A DNA stretch of 25,066 nt from Natrialbaceae archaeon (GTDB taxonomy: Archaea; Halobacteriota; Halobacteria; Halobacteriales; Natrialbaceae). A program made the position numbers and the translations under genes. Location of the stretch: positions 1 through 25,066 of the forward strand of contig PUKM01000146.1 of the NCBI GenBank assembly GCA_003552325.1, in the 5' to 3' direction. Each line of letters opens with the position of its first letter. Position 1 is the stretch's first letter. The notes under the pieces are model-generated. The model was given only the letters and a program-made list of their open reading frames with translations. It was not told the origin of the DNA and searched no databases. Shown piece after piece: positions 14,757 to 23,048 of this stretch.

Positions 14757-15047
14757 ATGCCGAAATCAAACGGACCTCGCCAGGGAACTCGGCGGAAACT
14801 CGCGAACAAACCTCGAGAACGCGGCACTTCGCCACCACAACGAGCGATTCAGGAGTACGATGTGGGCCAGAAAGTCCACCTCAAAATCGACCCAAGCGTC
14901 CCAAAAGGTCGCTACCACCCACGGTTCGATGGTCACACTGGTGAAGTGGTCGGCACCCAGGGCAGTGCCTATAAAGTGCAGATCACTGACGGCCGTGTTG
15001 AAAAGACCCTGATCGTCACCGCAGCCCATCTCCGAGCCCAGGAATGA
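14757..15047 (+). CDS. rpl21e: 50S ribosomal protein L21e
   Basis: The 96-residue protein is the archaeal/eukaryotic L21e, which binds 23S rRNA on the large subunit. It is basic at the N-terminus (KSNGPRQGTRRKLANKPRER), then has an SH3-like barrel with YDVGQKVHLKIDPSVPKGRY, HPRFDGHTGEVVG and the closing VTAAHLRAQE. The ATG at 14757 is chosen over earlier in-frame codons because it matches the family's MPxSxGxRxGTR start and follows the TATA-like box. Its stop overlaps the ATG of the rpoF gene by four bases (ATGA), so the two are coupled. Confidence 0.96.
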   Translation: MPKSNGPRQGTRRKLANKPRERGTSPPQRAIQEYDVGQKVHLKIDPSVPKGRYHPRFDGHTGEVVGTQGSAYKVQITDGRVEKTLIVTAAHLRAQE

Positions 15048-15400
15048 CCATCTTCAAAGAGATCGTCGACGAGGAGTATCTGACGGTCTCGGAGGCTAAA
15101 GAGCTGCTCGCCGACATCGAAGCCGAACGAGCCCTCGACGAGGAGCGCGAGCTCAGGTACGAGTTGGCTCGCGCTATCGAACACGTCAACCGATTCGCCA
15201 TCCTCGATACCGAAGACGCCGACGAACTCGTCGCAGACCTCCAGGAACTCGAGAAGGTCGATGAGCCAACGGCGTACAAGATCGTGAACTTGCTTCCTCG
15301 TGACCGACAGGAATTGCGGACGGTTTTCGCCCAGCAGCGGTATTCCGTTTCCGGTGAGGAACTGGACGAAATCCTCGATACGATCGCTCAATACGTGTAG
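15044..15400 (+). CDS. rpoF: DNA-directed RNA polymerase subunit Rpo4/F (Rpb4-like)
   Basis: The 118-residue protein is the archaeal counterpart of eukaryotic Rpb4, which pairs with Rpo7 (RpoE) to form the stalk of RNA polymerase. It shows TIFKEIVDEEYLTVSEAKEL at the start, a long charged helix (about residues 20-50), and the HRDC-like C-terminal domain with EPTAYKIVNLLPRDRQELRT and LDEILDTIAQYV. It overlaps rpl21e by four bases and precedes a DUF655 gene and ksgA, the usual archaeal order for this block. The Rpo7 gene is not in the window. Confidence 0.93.
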   Translation: MTIFKEIVDEEYLTVSEAKELLADIEAERALDEERELRYELARAIEHVNRFAILDTEDADELVADLQELEKVDEPTAYKIVNLLPRDRQELRTVFAQQRYSVSGEELDEILDTIAQYV

Positions 15401-15520
15401 TCATCGTGCGGACACTCCGTGGAATCGTGCTGTGGCGATTCGGTTTCACGACACGAGTAAGGTAACGGATCAACCCCCTACCGTGGGCCGACACCGTCAA
15501 TACACTCCACTGGGCCGACT

Positions 15521-15529
15521 GTTTAAGTA
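15521..15529 (+). promoter_or_regulatory. TATA-like box for the DUF655 gene
   Basis: GTTTAAGTA lies 24-32 nt before the ATG at 15553, separating this gene's transcription from rpl21e-rpoF. Confidence 0.55.
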
Positions 15530-15552
15530 GGCTGTTACCGTACAATCACGTA

Positions 15553-16140
15553 ATGAGCGAAGCCGACAACGATGAGACGGAGGTGCGGCGAGCGGTCGTG
15601 TTAGATTACCTGGCTCATGGCCTCTCGGAAGGGCGACGACGCTACCGACAGTCGCCAGCGGGTTATGCCCTGGGCGTGTCGGATTTCACTCTCTATGAGG
15701 TCGCATTCGACGAGGATGCTCGTATCACGATCGGGACGCACGTCGTCGTCGAACCAGCAAGCGAGCGAGAACGGGTTGCCGACTGTCGCCCAACGGAATA
15801 CGATTCGCTCTCCTCCGGAGCGCAGTCTGAACTCGAGTACGTGGTCCGGGATATCATCGAGGCTGACCAACAGCGGTTCGTCGATTTTTACAACGAAGCA
15901 CAGCCGATCACCCTTCGGTTGCACCAACTAAACCTGCTGCCAGGGATCGGCAAAAAGCTCCGTAACAATATACTCGATGAGCGAAAGCGGAAACCGTTCG
16001 AGAGTTTCGAGGACCTAGAAGACCGCGTCTCGGGCCTTCACGACCCGGGAGAGGTCCTCGCGAACCGAATTCTCGAGGAGCTTCGAGATGAAGATCTGAA
16101 GTACCGCCGGTTCGTTGGATACGATCCCGATAACGCCTAA
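15553..16140 (+). CDS. DUF655 family protein with helix-hairpin-helix motif
   Basis: The 195-residue protein matches the archaeal DUF655 family. After an acidic N-terminus, residues 13-85 form a small beta-rich domain (VVLDYLAHGLSEGRRRYRQS, then FTLYEVAFDEDARITIG), a helical region follows, and a helix-hairpin-helix DNA/RNA-binding motif is visible as LNLLPGIGKKLRNNILDER with a second half-motif at FESFEDLEDRVSGLHDPGEV. Its function is not known, but it is almost always between rpoF and ksgA in archaea, which suggests a role in RNA binding or ribosome assembly. It has its own TATA-like box and appears intact. Confidence 0.88.
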   Translation: MSEADNDETEVRRAVVLDYLAHGLSEGRRRYRQSPAGYALGVSDFTLYEVAFDEDARITIGTHVVVEPASERERVADCRPTEYDSLSSGAQSELEYVVRDIIEADQQRFVDFYNEAQPITLRLHQLNLLPGIGKKLRNNILDERKRKPFESFEDLEDRVSGLHDPGEVLANRILEELRDEDLKYRRFVGYDPDNA

Positions 16141-16267
16141 GATCGCCGGTTTTCGATCGTCTCTCAACTCGCCAATTCGTGGTGGCTCTCGATCATGGGC
16201 ACGAGACTGCACACGATTTTCTCACTGATTGCTCACCCCAGGGGCCCTGACACCAGGAGAGACTGGA

Positions 16268-16279
16268 AGTATCGATACT
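16268..16279. repeat. 12-bp perfect palindrome before ksgA
   Basis: AGTATCGATACT reads the same on both strands. It lies about 100 bp upstream of the ksgA start, in a 237-bp intergenic region with no gene. It could be an operator, but nothing else supports that. Confidence 0.3.
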
Positions 16280-16344
16280 GGTAGAGCGAGTCCACCTGAA
16301 CAGTGAACACTCACCTGGTGGTCACCACTCATTCGTAGACGGTG

Positions 16345-16353
16345 CGTTTAGGA
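16345..16353 (+). promoter_or_regulatory. TATA-like box for ksgA
   Basis: CGTTTAGGA lies 25-33 nt before the ATG at 16378. It is a weaker match than others in the window. Confidence 0.4.
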
Positions 16354-16377
16354 CCCCCTGTCACGTAGGGCCCGAAA

Positions 16378-17199
16378 ATGAGAGATCCAGACGGGTTGAT
16401 CGCCAGGGCCGGGGTTCGCGGTGACCCAAACCAGGATCAACACTTTCTCGTCGATGACCGTGTCCTCGATCGGTTACCGACGTATCTCGAGGGGGCTGCT
16501 CTCGAGCACGTGCTCGAAATCGGCGGCGGGACCGGTGGGTTGACCGACCGATTGCTCTCGGCTGCTGACCGAGTGACGGTCATCGAGCGGGACCCGAGGT
16601 TGGCGGCGTTTCTCACTGACGAGTTCCGAACTGAACGTGAGGAGGGTCGGCTGACGATCATCGAGGGGGACGCCCTGTCGCTCGAGTATCCCGACTTTTC
16701 TGCGTCAGTGTCGAATCTGCCGTACGGTGTCTCGAGTGAAATCGCGTTCCGGTTGCTGCCCGAAAAACGGCCGCTGGTCTTGATGTTTCAACGGGAGTTT
16801 GCCGAACGGATGGTTGCCGAACCAGGGACACCTGAGTACGGTCGGCTGTCCGTCTCGAGTCAACACTTTGCTGGCGTCGAACTGGTGGAAACCGTTCCGA
16901 AAGAAGCGTTTTCGCCTCCACCGCAGGTCGAAAGTGCAGTCATCCGGGCCACACCTCGAGAGCCCGAGTACGAGGTCCCGGATGAGGAGTTTTTCCTCCG
17001 GTTCGTCAAGGCGGTGTTCACGCAACGTCGGAAAACCATGCGGAACGCGATCAGGAACACCGCACATATCTCGGGGCTCGAGGACCCGGACGCAGTCGTC
17101 GAGGCAACGGACGACGACCTGCTCTCGAAACGGGCTGGCGTGGTGTCACCATCGACCTTCGCTGAACTCGCCACCATCGCCTGGGAGGTTGGACGGTGA
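16378..17199 (+). CDS. ksgA: 16S rRNA adenine dimethyltransferase KsgA/RsmA (Dim1)
   Basis: The 273-residue enzyme methylates the two adjacent adenines in the 3' terminal helix of 16S rRNA with S-adenosylmethionine, a late step of small-subunit assembly. Visible are DQHFLVDDRVLDR for the N-terminal loop, the SAM motif VLEIGGGTGGLTDRLL (45-60), the acidic residue in VIERD (69-72), EGDAL, and the catalytic NLPY at 113-116. The C-terminal helical domain includes FSPPPQVESAVIR and VFTQRRKTMRN, typical of Dim1/KsgA. Its position after the DUF655 gene is the standard archaeal arrangement. The length is normal and nothing is missing. Confidence 0.96.
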   Translation: MRDPDGLIARAGVRGDPNQDQHFLVDDRVLDRLPTYLEGAALEHVLEIGGGTGGLTDRLLSAADRVTVIERDPRLAAFLTDEFRTEREEGRLTIIEGDALSLEYPDFSASVSNLPYGVSSEIAFRLLPEKRPLVLMFQREFAERMVAEPGTPEYGRLSVSSQHFAGVELVETVPKEAFSPPPQVESAVIRATPREPEYEVPDEEFFLRFVKAVFTQRRKTMRNAIRNTAHISGLEDPDAVVEATDDDLLSKRAGVVSPSTFAELATIAWEVGR

Positions 17200-17241
17200 G
17201 CGGACGACCCGTCATCGGTGTCGACTGTCCTCGTTCGAGTT

Positions 17242-17250
17242 CGCATAAAT
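17242..17250 (+). promoter_or_regulatory. TATA-like box for mscS
   Basis: CGCATAAAT lies 26-34 nt before the GTG at 17276, the spacing expected for a leaderless transcript, and supports GTG as the start. Confidence 0.5.
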
Positions 17251-17275
17251 GCATTTGGGCTCGAGGTGACCACGA

Positions 17276-18472
17276 GTGATCACCGAATTTTTGACCACCC
17301 TCGATTGGTTAGGCGAGGAGTTCACGGCAACCAACCAGCGGCTCGCAATCACGGTTGCAGCAACTGGGTTCGTCCTACTCGTCCTCCTGTCGTATCGGGA
17401 CGTGCAGTCGTGGCTCACGAAGCAAACGAAACCACTCTACGCAGACATCCTCACGACGGTACTTCTCCTCGGTTCGTCAGTTCTCTCGTTGCTCGTCATT
17501 ATCGGTGTGTGGGGCGTCAGAGAAGATCTGTCTGAAGTCCTCACGGAAACAGGTATCGGCTCGGAGATGATCGTCAGAATCTCGATTTCGTTCGTCATCC
17601 TCGTGATTACGTACATTCTCTGGCGATTCATCAAGCGACTGTTACACGACGTCATTGCATCGTCTACCTCGGTCACTGATCATCAAGAAGAAGTCACTCA
17701 CCGCGTCGTGCAAGTCGTTCTCTGGTCATTTTCGATCGTCTTCGTGCTGGGAATTTGGGTCGATGATCTGAGCGGCCTACTGGTTGGTGCCGGTTTCCTG
17801 GGGATCGTCCTCGGGATGGCGACGCGACAGACACTGGCCACGATCCTGGCCGGGTTCGTGCTTATGCTCTCGCGCCCGTTCGAAGTCGGCCACTGGATCG
17901 AAATCGATGATCGTGAGGGTGTCGTCGCGGAATTTTCCGTGTTCAATACAGAAATCCAGTCGTTCGATGGAGAGTATATCATCGTTCCAAACGACGTCGT
18001 CACCTCGAGCATCGTCACGAACCGATCGAAGAAAGGGCGTCTCCGGGTGGAAGTCGACGTTGGAATCGATTATGATGCAGACCCTGAACAGGCGATGACG
18101 ATCGCCCGTGATGCACTCGAAGGGGTCGAGGAGGTGCTCGAGGTCCCCGAACCCCAGGTCATCGTCAAACGGTTTGGCGACTCCGCAATTATTCTGGGGG
18201 TCAGGTTCTGGATCGACAAACCGAGTTCGCGAAAACGATGGACCGCGAAGACGAAGGCGACGAACGCCATCAAAACGCAGTTCGGGGCTGCGGATATCAA
18301 AATCCCGTACCCACAACGGGAGTTGATGGGTCGAGAAGAAACAGCGGGTCTCCAAATCGGATCCACACCCACCAGATCCGGAGGAGGCGAGACGCCTGCA
18401 TCTGGGGAGGGAGAGCCAAACGAAGGGCCCTCGAGCGATGAGTCACCGGCTGAAGCACGGGAGGGGGACTAA
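17276..18472 (+). CDS. mscS: MscS-family mechanosensitive channel
   Basis: The 398-residue protein has hydrophobic segments at about 22-40, 58-80, 97-117 and 145-162, followed by the pore helix region GAGFLGIVLGMATRQTLATI (171-190) with its Gly/Ala packing, then the beta domain PFEVGHWIEIDDREGVVAEF with the family's IVPND at 236-240. MscS channels open under membrane tension to release ions and solutes after osmotic downshift, an obvious need in a halophile. The tail (about 355-398) is Gly/Ser/Glu-rich and probably disordered. The GTG start is set by the TATA-like box upstream. Its TAA overlaps the ATG of the next gene by one base (TAATG), so the methyltransferase is translated with it. Confidence 0.93.
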   Translation: MITEFLTTLDWLGEEFTATNQRLAITVAATGFVLLVLLSYRDVQSWLTKQTKPLYADILTTVLLLGSSVLSLLVIIGVWGVREDLSEVLTETGIGSEMIVRISISFVILVITYILWRFIKRLLHDVIASSTSVTDHQEEVTHRVVQVVLWSFSIVFVLGIWVDDLSGLLVGAGFLGIVLGMATRQTLATILAGFVLMLSRPFEVGHWIEIDDREGVVAEFSVFNTEIQSFDGEYIIVPNDVVTSSIVTNRSKKGRLRVEVDVGIDYDADPEQAMTIARDALEGVEEVLEVPEPQVIVKRFGDSAIILGVRFWIDKPSSRKRWTAKTKATNAIKTQFGAADIKIPYPQRELMGREETAGLQIGSTPTRSGGGETPASGEGEPNEGPSSDESPAEAREGD

Positions 18473-19053
18473 TGGACCTCGCCACTCGACGAGGCGTGGA
18501 AACCGATGTGTATCAACCGGCGGAAGACTCGGGCTTGCTCGCTGCGGAAGCCTGTCGACACATCGAGTCGGGCGAACGCGTCCTCGAGGTGGGCACCGGA
18601 TCAGGCTACGTCGCCGACCGAATCATGAGGGAGACCGGAGCTGCTGTCGTCGCCGCGGACATCAATCCACACGCCGTCCGTGCCGCCCGCAATCGTGGGC
18701 TCGAGGCTGTCCGGACTGATCTGGTCGCAGGATTCCAGTCTGCATCCTTCGATGCCGTCGTGTTCAATCCACCGTACCTCCCGACCGAACCCGATGAGGA
18801 ACGCGATGACTGGATGGAACGGGCCCTCTCTGGTGGCCCTGACGGCCGAGCGATCATCGATCCGTTCCTCGAGGCCGTTCCTCGTGTGCTGAAAACCGAT
18901 GGGGCAGTCTACATTCTCGTCAGTAGCCTCACGGGCGTCGAGAACGTCGTCGAACATGCCGATGCATGTGGCTTCAGTGCCGTTGCGCTCGCGGATGAGT
19001 CATTTCCGTACGAGACGTTGACCGTACTCAAATTGCGATACTCAATAGCATAA
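18472..19053 (+). CDS. HemK/PrmC-type class I methyltransferase (archaeal Mtq2-like)
   Basis: The 193-residue enzyme has the SAM motif VLEVGTGSGYVADRI (37-51), the acidic residue in AADINP (61-66), and the glutamine-methylating signature NPPY at 99-102, followed by LPTEPDEERDD. HemK-type enzymes with NPPY methylate the glutamine of the GGQ loop in class 1 release factors; archaeal members resemble eukaryotic Mtq2, which needs a small zinc partner (Trm112). That partner is not in this window. It is short because, like Mtq2, it has no N-terminal helical domain. It overlaps mscS by one base and lies in the ksgA block, supporting a role in translation. Confidence 0.9.
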   Translation: MDLATRRGVETDVYQPAEDSGLLAAEACRHIESGERVLEVGTGSGYVADRIMRETGAAVVAADINPHAVRAARNRGLEAVRTDLVAGFQSASFDAVVFNPPYLPTEPDEERDDWMERALSGGPDGRAIIDPFLEAVPRVLKTDGAVYILVSSLTGVENVVEHADACGFSAVALADESFPYETLTVLKLRYSIA

Positions 19054-19076
19054 CTCTGGATTATTATTGTGTATGG

Positions 19077-19087
19077 AAAATATTAAG
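19077..19087 (+). promoter_or_regulatory. TATA-like box for the MetE pair
   Basis: GAAAATATTAAG is an AT-rich box 29-39 nt before the ATG at 19116, in a short AT-rich intergenic region. It would drive both MetE-like genes. Confidence 0.5.
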
Positions 19088-19115
19088 CGTCGGCATAGCT
19101 TAGCACCGTTCACGC

Positions 19116-20117
19116 ATGACCGAATACGTATCCACGACACCAGGGCTCTTCCCGCTCCCTGATTTTGCGAAGGCGGAGCTTTCAGCGCTGAAAGGCCATC
19201 AGAAACACGACCTGATCAGCGGAGACGAGGGCGAAGAGATCACCACGGCCTACGAAAAAGGACGTGACGCAGTGATCACTGCCCAACTCGAGGCTGGCCT
19301 CGATCTCGTCTCGGAGGGGCAACTACGGTGGGACGATATGCTCGCACACCCACTGGCTGTTCACGACGCCGTTGACACCCAGGGCATCGTCCGGTACTAC
19401 GACAACAACAACTTCTACCGTGACCCAGTCGTCACCGGCGATCTCACGTTTTCAGGAGATGTCGCTGCCGAACTCGAGGCTGCGTCATCGCTCACCGATA
19501 GCCCCCTCCAGGCCGTCCTCCCTGGCCCCTATTCGTTGGCAGACCTCGCGACAGACCAGTACTACGGCGACGAAGAAACGTTCCTCGAGGCGATCGCTGA
19601 CTTCCTGGCGGGTGAAGTCGAGGCGTTCCCTGAACACGACACGCTCTTTTTGCTCGAACCGTCACTGATCGAGTCCGCTCCAGGTGACGGGATCGACGAA
19701 CTGGCCAGTGAGGCAATCGATAGGGTTGCACAGGCGACGGACGCACCGGTCGTCGTCCACCCGTTCTACGGTGCACTCGAGGAGAAGGTCTACGCACACC
19801 TTCTCGACGCCGACATCGACGCTGTTGGCTTCGATTTCGTCACCGAACAGGACCAGAGCCTGTACAATATTCAGGAGTATGGGGCCACCGACGACGTTGC
19901 TCTCGGACTGGTCGATGGACAGAACACGCTGGTCGAAGACCCTGAAGCGGTCCGCGATCGGGCCGAGTGGGTGTTCGACCGCGTCCCAGTGACGGACTTC
20001 GAGACGGTGTATCTCACCACGAACACGGAGACGTTCTATCTCCCGTATGCAAAATTCGAGGCCAAACTCGAGGCCCTTGCCGAGGCCGCGACCCTCGCGG
20101 AGGTGGCTGCCGTATGA
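19116..20117 (+). CDS. MetE-like barrel protein lacking the zinc ligands
   Basis: The 333-residue protein is a (beta/alpha)8 barrel of the cobalamin-independent methionine synthase (MetE) superfamily, with FPLPDFAKAEL at the start, LDLVSEGQLRWDDM (62-75), the LPGPYSLADLATD motif (135-147) and a C-terminal YLPYAKFEAKLEALAEAA helix. Its metal site looks dead: the HxC position reads HPF (H215, F217), the glutamate position has D240 in GFDF, and the last Cys-containing motif is replaced by TTNTETFYLP (301-310). There is no cysteine anywhere in the protein. It overlaps the zinc-competent MetE-like gene by four bases, so they are probably subunits of one enzyme, as if MetE's two barrels were on separate chains. 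Confidence 0.88.
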   Translation: MTEYVSTTPGLFPLPDFAKAELSALKGHQKHDLISGDEGEEITTAYEKGRDAVITAQLEAGLDLVSEGQLRWDDMLAHPLAVHDAVDTQGIVRYYDNNNFYRDPVVTGDLTFSGDVAAELEAASSLTDSPLQAVLPGPYSLADLATDQYYGDEETFLEAIADFLAGEVEAFPEHDTLFLLEPSLIESAPGDGIDELASEAIDRVAQATDAPVVVHPFYGALEEKVYAHLLDADIDAVGFDFVTEQDQSLYNIQEYGATDDVALGLVDGQNTLVEDPEAVRDRAEWVFDRVPVTDFETVYLTTNTETFYLPYAKFEAKLEALAEAATLAEVAAV

Positions 20118-21187
20118 GCGCAAACGAAAACAGAGACCAGTTCCGCCCGGACGACCACGAGAACGATCACTTCCTGCTGACGACCGTCGTTGGCAGTTAC
20201 CCCAAGCCAAAGTGGCTCAACCGAGCCAAGGAACTCTACCAGGATCCAGATCACAGCTTCGACGAAGACGACTATCAGGAAGCCCTGGACGACGCTTCTC
20301 GGCTCATCACCAACGAACACGAGCGTGCTGGCCTCGACGTCGTCGTCGATGGTGAGATGCGACGTAACGAGATGGTCGAGTTCTTCGCCCACCGTATCGA
20401 GGGCTACGAGTTTAACGGCCCCGTCAAAGTGTGGGGACACAACTACTTCGATAAACCGTCGGTCGTCAACGAAGTCGAGTACACCGAAACCTGGCTCGTC
20501 GACGAGTACAAATTCACCGCTGAGGCCACCACTCGACCGGTCAAGGTACCCATTACGGGCCCATATACCCTCGCGAACTGGTCGTTCAACGAAGCCTACG
20601 AGGACGAGGAGGCGTTAGCGTACGACCTGGCGAACCTGGTCAACGAGGAAATCGAGAAACTCGTCGAGGCCGGTGCACGCTATATCCAGATCGACGAGCC
20701 AGCACTCGCGACGACGCCCGACGACCACGCCATCGTCGGTGAATGTCTCGAGCGCATTGTCAAGGACATCCCGGACGACGTCCGTATCGGGCTCCACGTC
20801 TGCTACGGCGACTACTCTCGTATCTACCCCGAAATCCTCGAGTTCCCCGTCGACGAGTTCGACCTCGAGCTCGCCAACGGCGATTACGACCAGCTCGAGG
20901 TATTCACCGACCCCGACTTCACCAAAGACCTTGCACTCGGTGTGACCGACGTCCACGTCGCCGAGGTCGAGTCCGTCGAACAGATCGAACGGAACATTAA
21001 GAAAGGCCTCGAGATTGTTCCACCCGAACAACTCATCGTCTCCCCTGACTGTGGCGTGAAGCTGTTGCCCCGCGAGGTCGCCTACGGCAAGATGGGCAAT
21101 ATGGTCGACGCCGCACGGAACGTCGAAGCCCAGCTCGATGCTGGAGAACTCGACCTGTCACAGACACCGACGCCGGCTGACGACTAG
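20114..21187 (+). CDS. metE: MetE-like methionine synthase, catalytic (zinc) subunit
   Basis: The 357-residue protein corresponds to the C-terminal catalytic barrel of cobalamin-independent methionine synthase, which transfers a methyl group to homocysteine bound to zinc. All four expected ligands are visible: H228 and C230 in IGLHVCYGD, E252 in FDLELANG, and C313 in SPDCGVKLLPR. Other motifs are TTVVGSYPKPKWL (23-35), VVVDGEMRRNEM, PITGPYTLANW and YIQIDEPAL. Full-length bacterial MetE is about 750 residues with two barrels; here the other barrel is probably the upstream overlapping gene. The methyl donor is not evident: folate-binding features of the N-terminal MetE domain cannot be confirmed. 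The start overlaps the previous stop as ATGA. Confidence 0.93.
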   Translation: MSANENRDQFRPDDHENDHFLLTTVVGSYPKPKWLNRAKELYQDPDHSFDEDDYQEALDDASRLITNEHERAGLDVVVDGEMRRNEMVEFFAHRIEGYEFNGPVKVWGHNYFDKPSVVNEVEYTETWLVDEYKFTAEATTRPVKVPITGPYTLANWSFNEAYEDEEALAYDLANLVNEEIEKLVEAGARYIQIDEPALATTPDDHAIVGECLERIVKDIPDDVRIGLHVCYGDYSRIYPEILEFPVDEFDLELANGDYDQLEVFTDPDFTKDLALGVTDVHVAEVESVEQIERNIKKGLEIVPPEQLIVSPDCGVKLLPREVAYGKMGNMVDAARNVEAQLDAGELDLSQTPTPADD

Positions 21188-21263
21188 CGGTACAGAAACG
21201 GGGGTCCCTGCAAAGGGTGACTTCATCCAAACCGTTTTGCGCTCGGGGTTCCCACCTCCGACA

Positions 21264-22298
21264 ATGGCAGTACGCGTAGGCGTCCTCGGCGCAACTGGTG
21301 CCGTTGGACAACGACTGATTCAACTTCTCGACCCGCATCCTGATTTCGAAATCGCCGCACTCACCGCCAGCGACTCGAGTGCTGGCAAGCCCTACCAGGA
21401 GGCCGCAAAGTGGCGCGCTGATTCGGCGATTCCGGCGGACGTCGCAACGATGACCGTCGGTGCAACGGAACCAGATGCCGTTCCAACCGATGTCGACCTC
21501 CTTTTTTCGTCTCTCCCCTCGAGTATCGGTGCCGCAGTCGAACCCGACTTCTGTGAGGCAGGCTACGTTGTCTCCTCAAACTCATCGAACGCGCGGATGG
21601 CCGAAGACGTCCCACTCGTGATACCGGAGGTCAACGCTGACCACCTCGACCTGCTCGAGGTCCAACAGGACACGCGCGGATGGGATGGGGCGTTGATCAA
21701 GAACCCGAACTGCTCGACGATTACGTTCGTGCCGACGCTCGCCGCCCTCGCCGAATACGGACTCGAGCGCGTACACGTGGCGACGCTGCAAGCCGTTTCG
21801 GGAGCCGGCTACGATGGCGTGACATCGATGGAAATCATCGACAATGCGATCCCACACATCGGCAGCGAGGAAGAGAAACTCGAAACCGAATCGAAAAAAC
21901 TGCTTGGGACGTTCGACGGGGCGTCCCTCGAGCACCACGAAGTCGAGGTTGGGGCATCCTGCAACCGGATTCCCACGATTGACGGCCACCTCGAAAACGT
22001 GTGGCTCGAGACGACTCAATCGGTGACCCCGGATGCCGCCGCTGAGGCACTCGAGGCGTATCCAGGGCTTGACCTTCACTCGTCACCCGACCCACTGATT
22101 CACGTGTTCGATGACCCATCTCGACCCCAGCCACGACTCGATCGCGGATTGGGGAACGGGATGGCGGTCTCAGTTGGCGGCATTCGCTCGTCGACATTCG
22201 GCCTACAGTACAACTGCTTAGCACACAACACCGTTCGTGGAGCCGCGGGTGCGAGCGTGCTCAACGGCGAACTGCTGCTCGAGAACGGCTATCTGTAG
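21264..22298 (+). CDS. asd: Aspartate-semialdehyde dehydrogenase
   Basis: The 344-residue enzyme reduces aspartyl phosphate to aspartate semialdehyde with NADPH, the branch point to threonine, methionine and lysine. The N-terminal Rossmann fold has VGVLGATGAVGQRL (5-18), and the catalytic cysteine is C150 in the signature NPNCSTITF. Later motifs include LQAVSGAGYDG and GASCNRIPTIDGH with the acid/base histidine, and MAVSVGGIRSS near the end. It resembles the archaeal/fungal Asd branch in these motifs. The ATG at 21264 is chosen over upstream in-frame codons because it begins the Rossmann strand. It is 76 bp after metE; no strong TATA box is visible, so it may share that transcript. Confidence 0.95.
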   Translation: MAVRVGVLGATGAVGQRLIQLLDPHPDFEIAALTASDSSAGKPYQEAAKWRADSAIPADVATMTVGATEPDAVPTDVDLLFSSLPSSIGAAVEPDFCEAGYVVSSNSSNARMAEDVPLVIPEVNADHLDLLEVQQDTRGWDGALIKNPNCSTITFVPTLAALAEYGLERVHVATLQAVSGAGYDGVTSMEIIDNAIPHIGSEEEKLETESKKLLGTFDGASLEHHEVEVGASCNRIPTIDGHLENVWLETTQSVTPDAAAEALEAYPGLDLHSSPDPLIHVFDDPSRPQPRLDRGLGNGMAVSVGGIRSSTFGLQYNCLAHNTVRGAAGASVLNGELLLENGYL

Positions 22299-22322
22299 GA
22301 TTTCTCTTTGTTCTTGGTTTCT
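22299..22322 (+). terminator. T-rich tract after asd
   Basis: Directly after the asd stop the sequence is T-rich (TTTCTCTTTG, then TTCTTGGTTT), typical of archaeal termination. A small hairpin, ACATAC/GTATGT, follows at 22362-22378. Confidence 0.45.
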
Positions 22323-22814
22323 CGCTCGAGGCTCCCAGGCGACCCATTCTTTTGTATAGCGACATACGGTTTGTATGTACTGTGTCGGCCAGCCAATTGT
22401 GTTGGATTGGTAGAAACATGTTTATTCACCATCTCTATGTGACGGCACTATAGCACCGAAACTCGAGGCGCTAGAGCCGGCTTGAGGACGGCCTCTCCCG
22501 GACCCATCGGGGCTGTTTGAGGAACGATCCAGTGTCTGCCTCATTGTACACTCTCCGGCGTCGTGTCCGCCTTGATATCTACCATCGAGCGTTACATCCA
22601 GGACAACCGTCAACATTGGAGACTCCGTTTCAATGACCCATCGGCGCGGATGTGTGCGAATTCTCAACGAATTGCCTGATGTGGACACCACAGCACAATA
22701 ACCTCTACACGCAGATGGAGCCACGCGGTTCGAACGCGCGACCGTAGAACCCACACACCTCTCGGTAGATCATAATAACAACTGAAACGGTTTACACACC
22801 CTCACAGCGAGACG

Positions 22815-22845
22815 GCTCAGGGCCGGTGATAGACCGGTTCTGAGC
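22815..22845 (+). repeat. 13-bp hairpin with five-base loop
   Basis: GCTCAGGGCCGGT (22815-22827) pairs with ACCGGTTCTGAGC (22833-22845) over all thirteen positions, two of them G-T, around the loop GATAG. It is the strongest simple hairpin I found in the window and lies outside any credible gene. Confidence 0.7.
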
Positions 22846-22923
22846 GAGGGTATCCTGAGGGTCTGTGCAATGACTTTCAGTGGCTACTATAGCTGGACAC
22901 ACAATGCGACGAGGCGAAGTAAG

Positions 22924-22945
22924 CCACACAAGACGTCCTGTGTGG
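22924..22945. repeat. 22-bp near-perfect palindrome
   Basis: CCACACAAGAC (22924-22934) and GTCCTGTGTGG (22935-22945) are inverted copies with a single mismatch and no spacer. Without a loop it is more likely a protein-binding or recombination site in DNA than an RNA hairpin. Confidence 0.6.
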
Positions 22946-23048
22946 GTAATACTGCCTAAGCAATCAGGACACCACTCCCGAACGAAAGCCACGCACAGCG
23001 GCACTTAACGCCCGAGTTTACGTACACAAAGAAGCGCCGTGCTCGAGT

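Noticed and set aside
22719..22745. On the minus strand a tRNA T-arm-like sequence (GCGCG, loop TTCGAAC, CGCGT), a possible tRNA fragment or att site
   Set aside because: The T-arm pairs well, but no D-arm, anticodon arm or 5' acceptor strand can be found at the right distances, so it is most likely chance.
22422..22754. 110-residue minus-strand frame
   Set aside because: Rich in Ser, Arg and Gly without domain pattern or promoter; it looks like a chance frame.
22792..23004. 70-residue minus-strand frame with a CPDC pair, a possible small zinc protein or transposase piece
   Set aside because: It overlaps both strong inverted repeats, has only one Cys pair, and matches no family I know; it is more likely part of the structured non-coding sequence.
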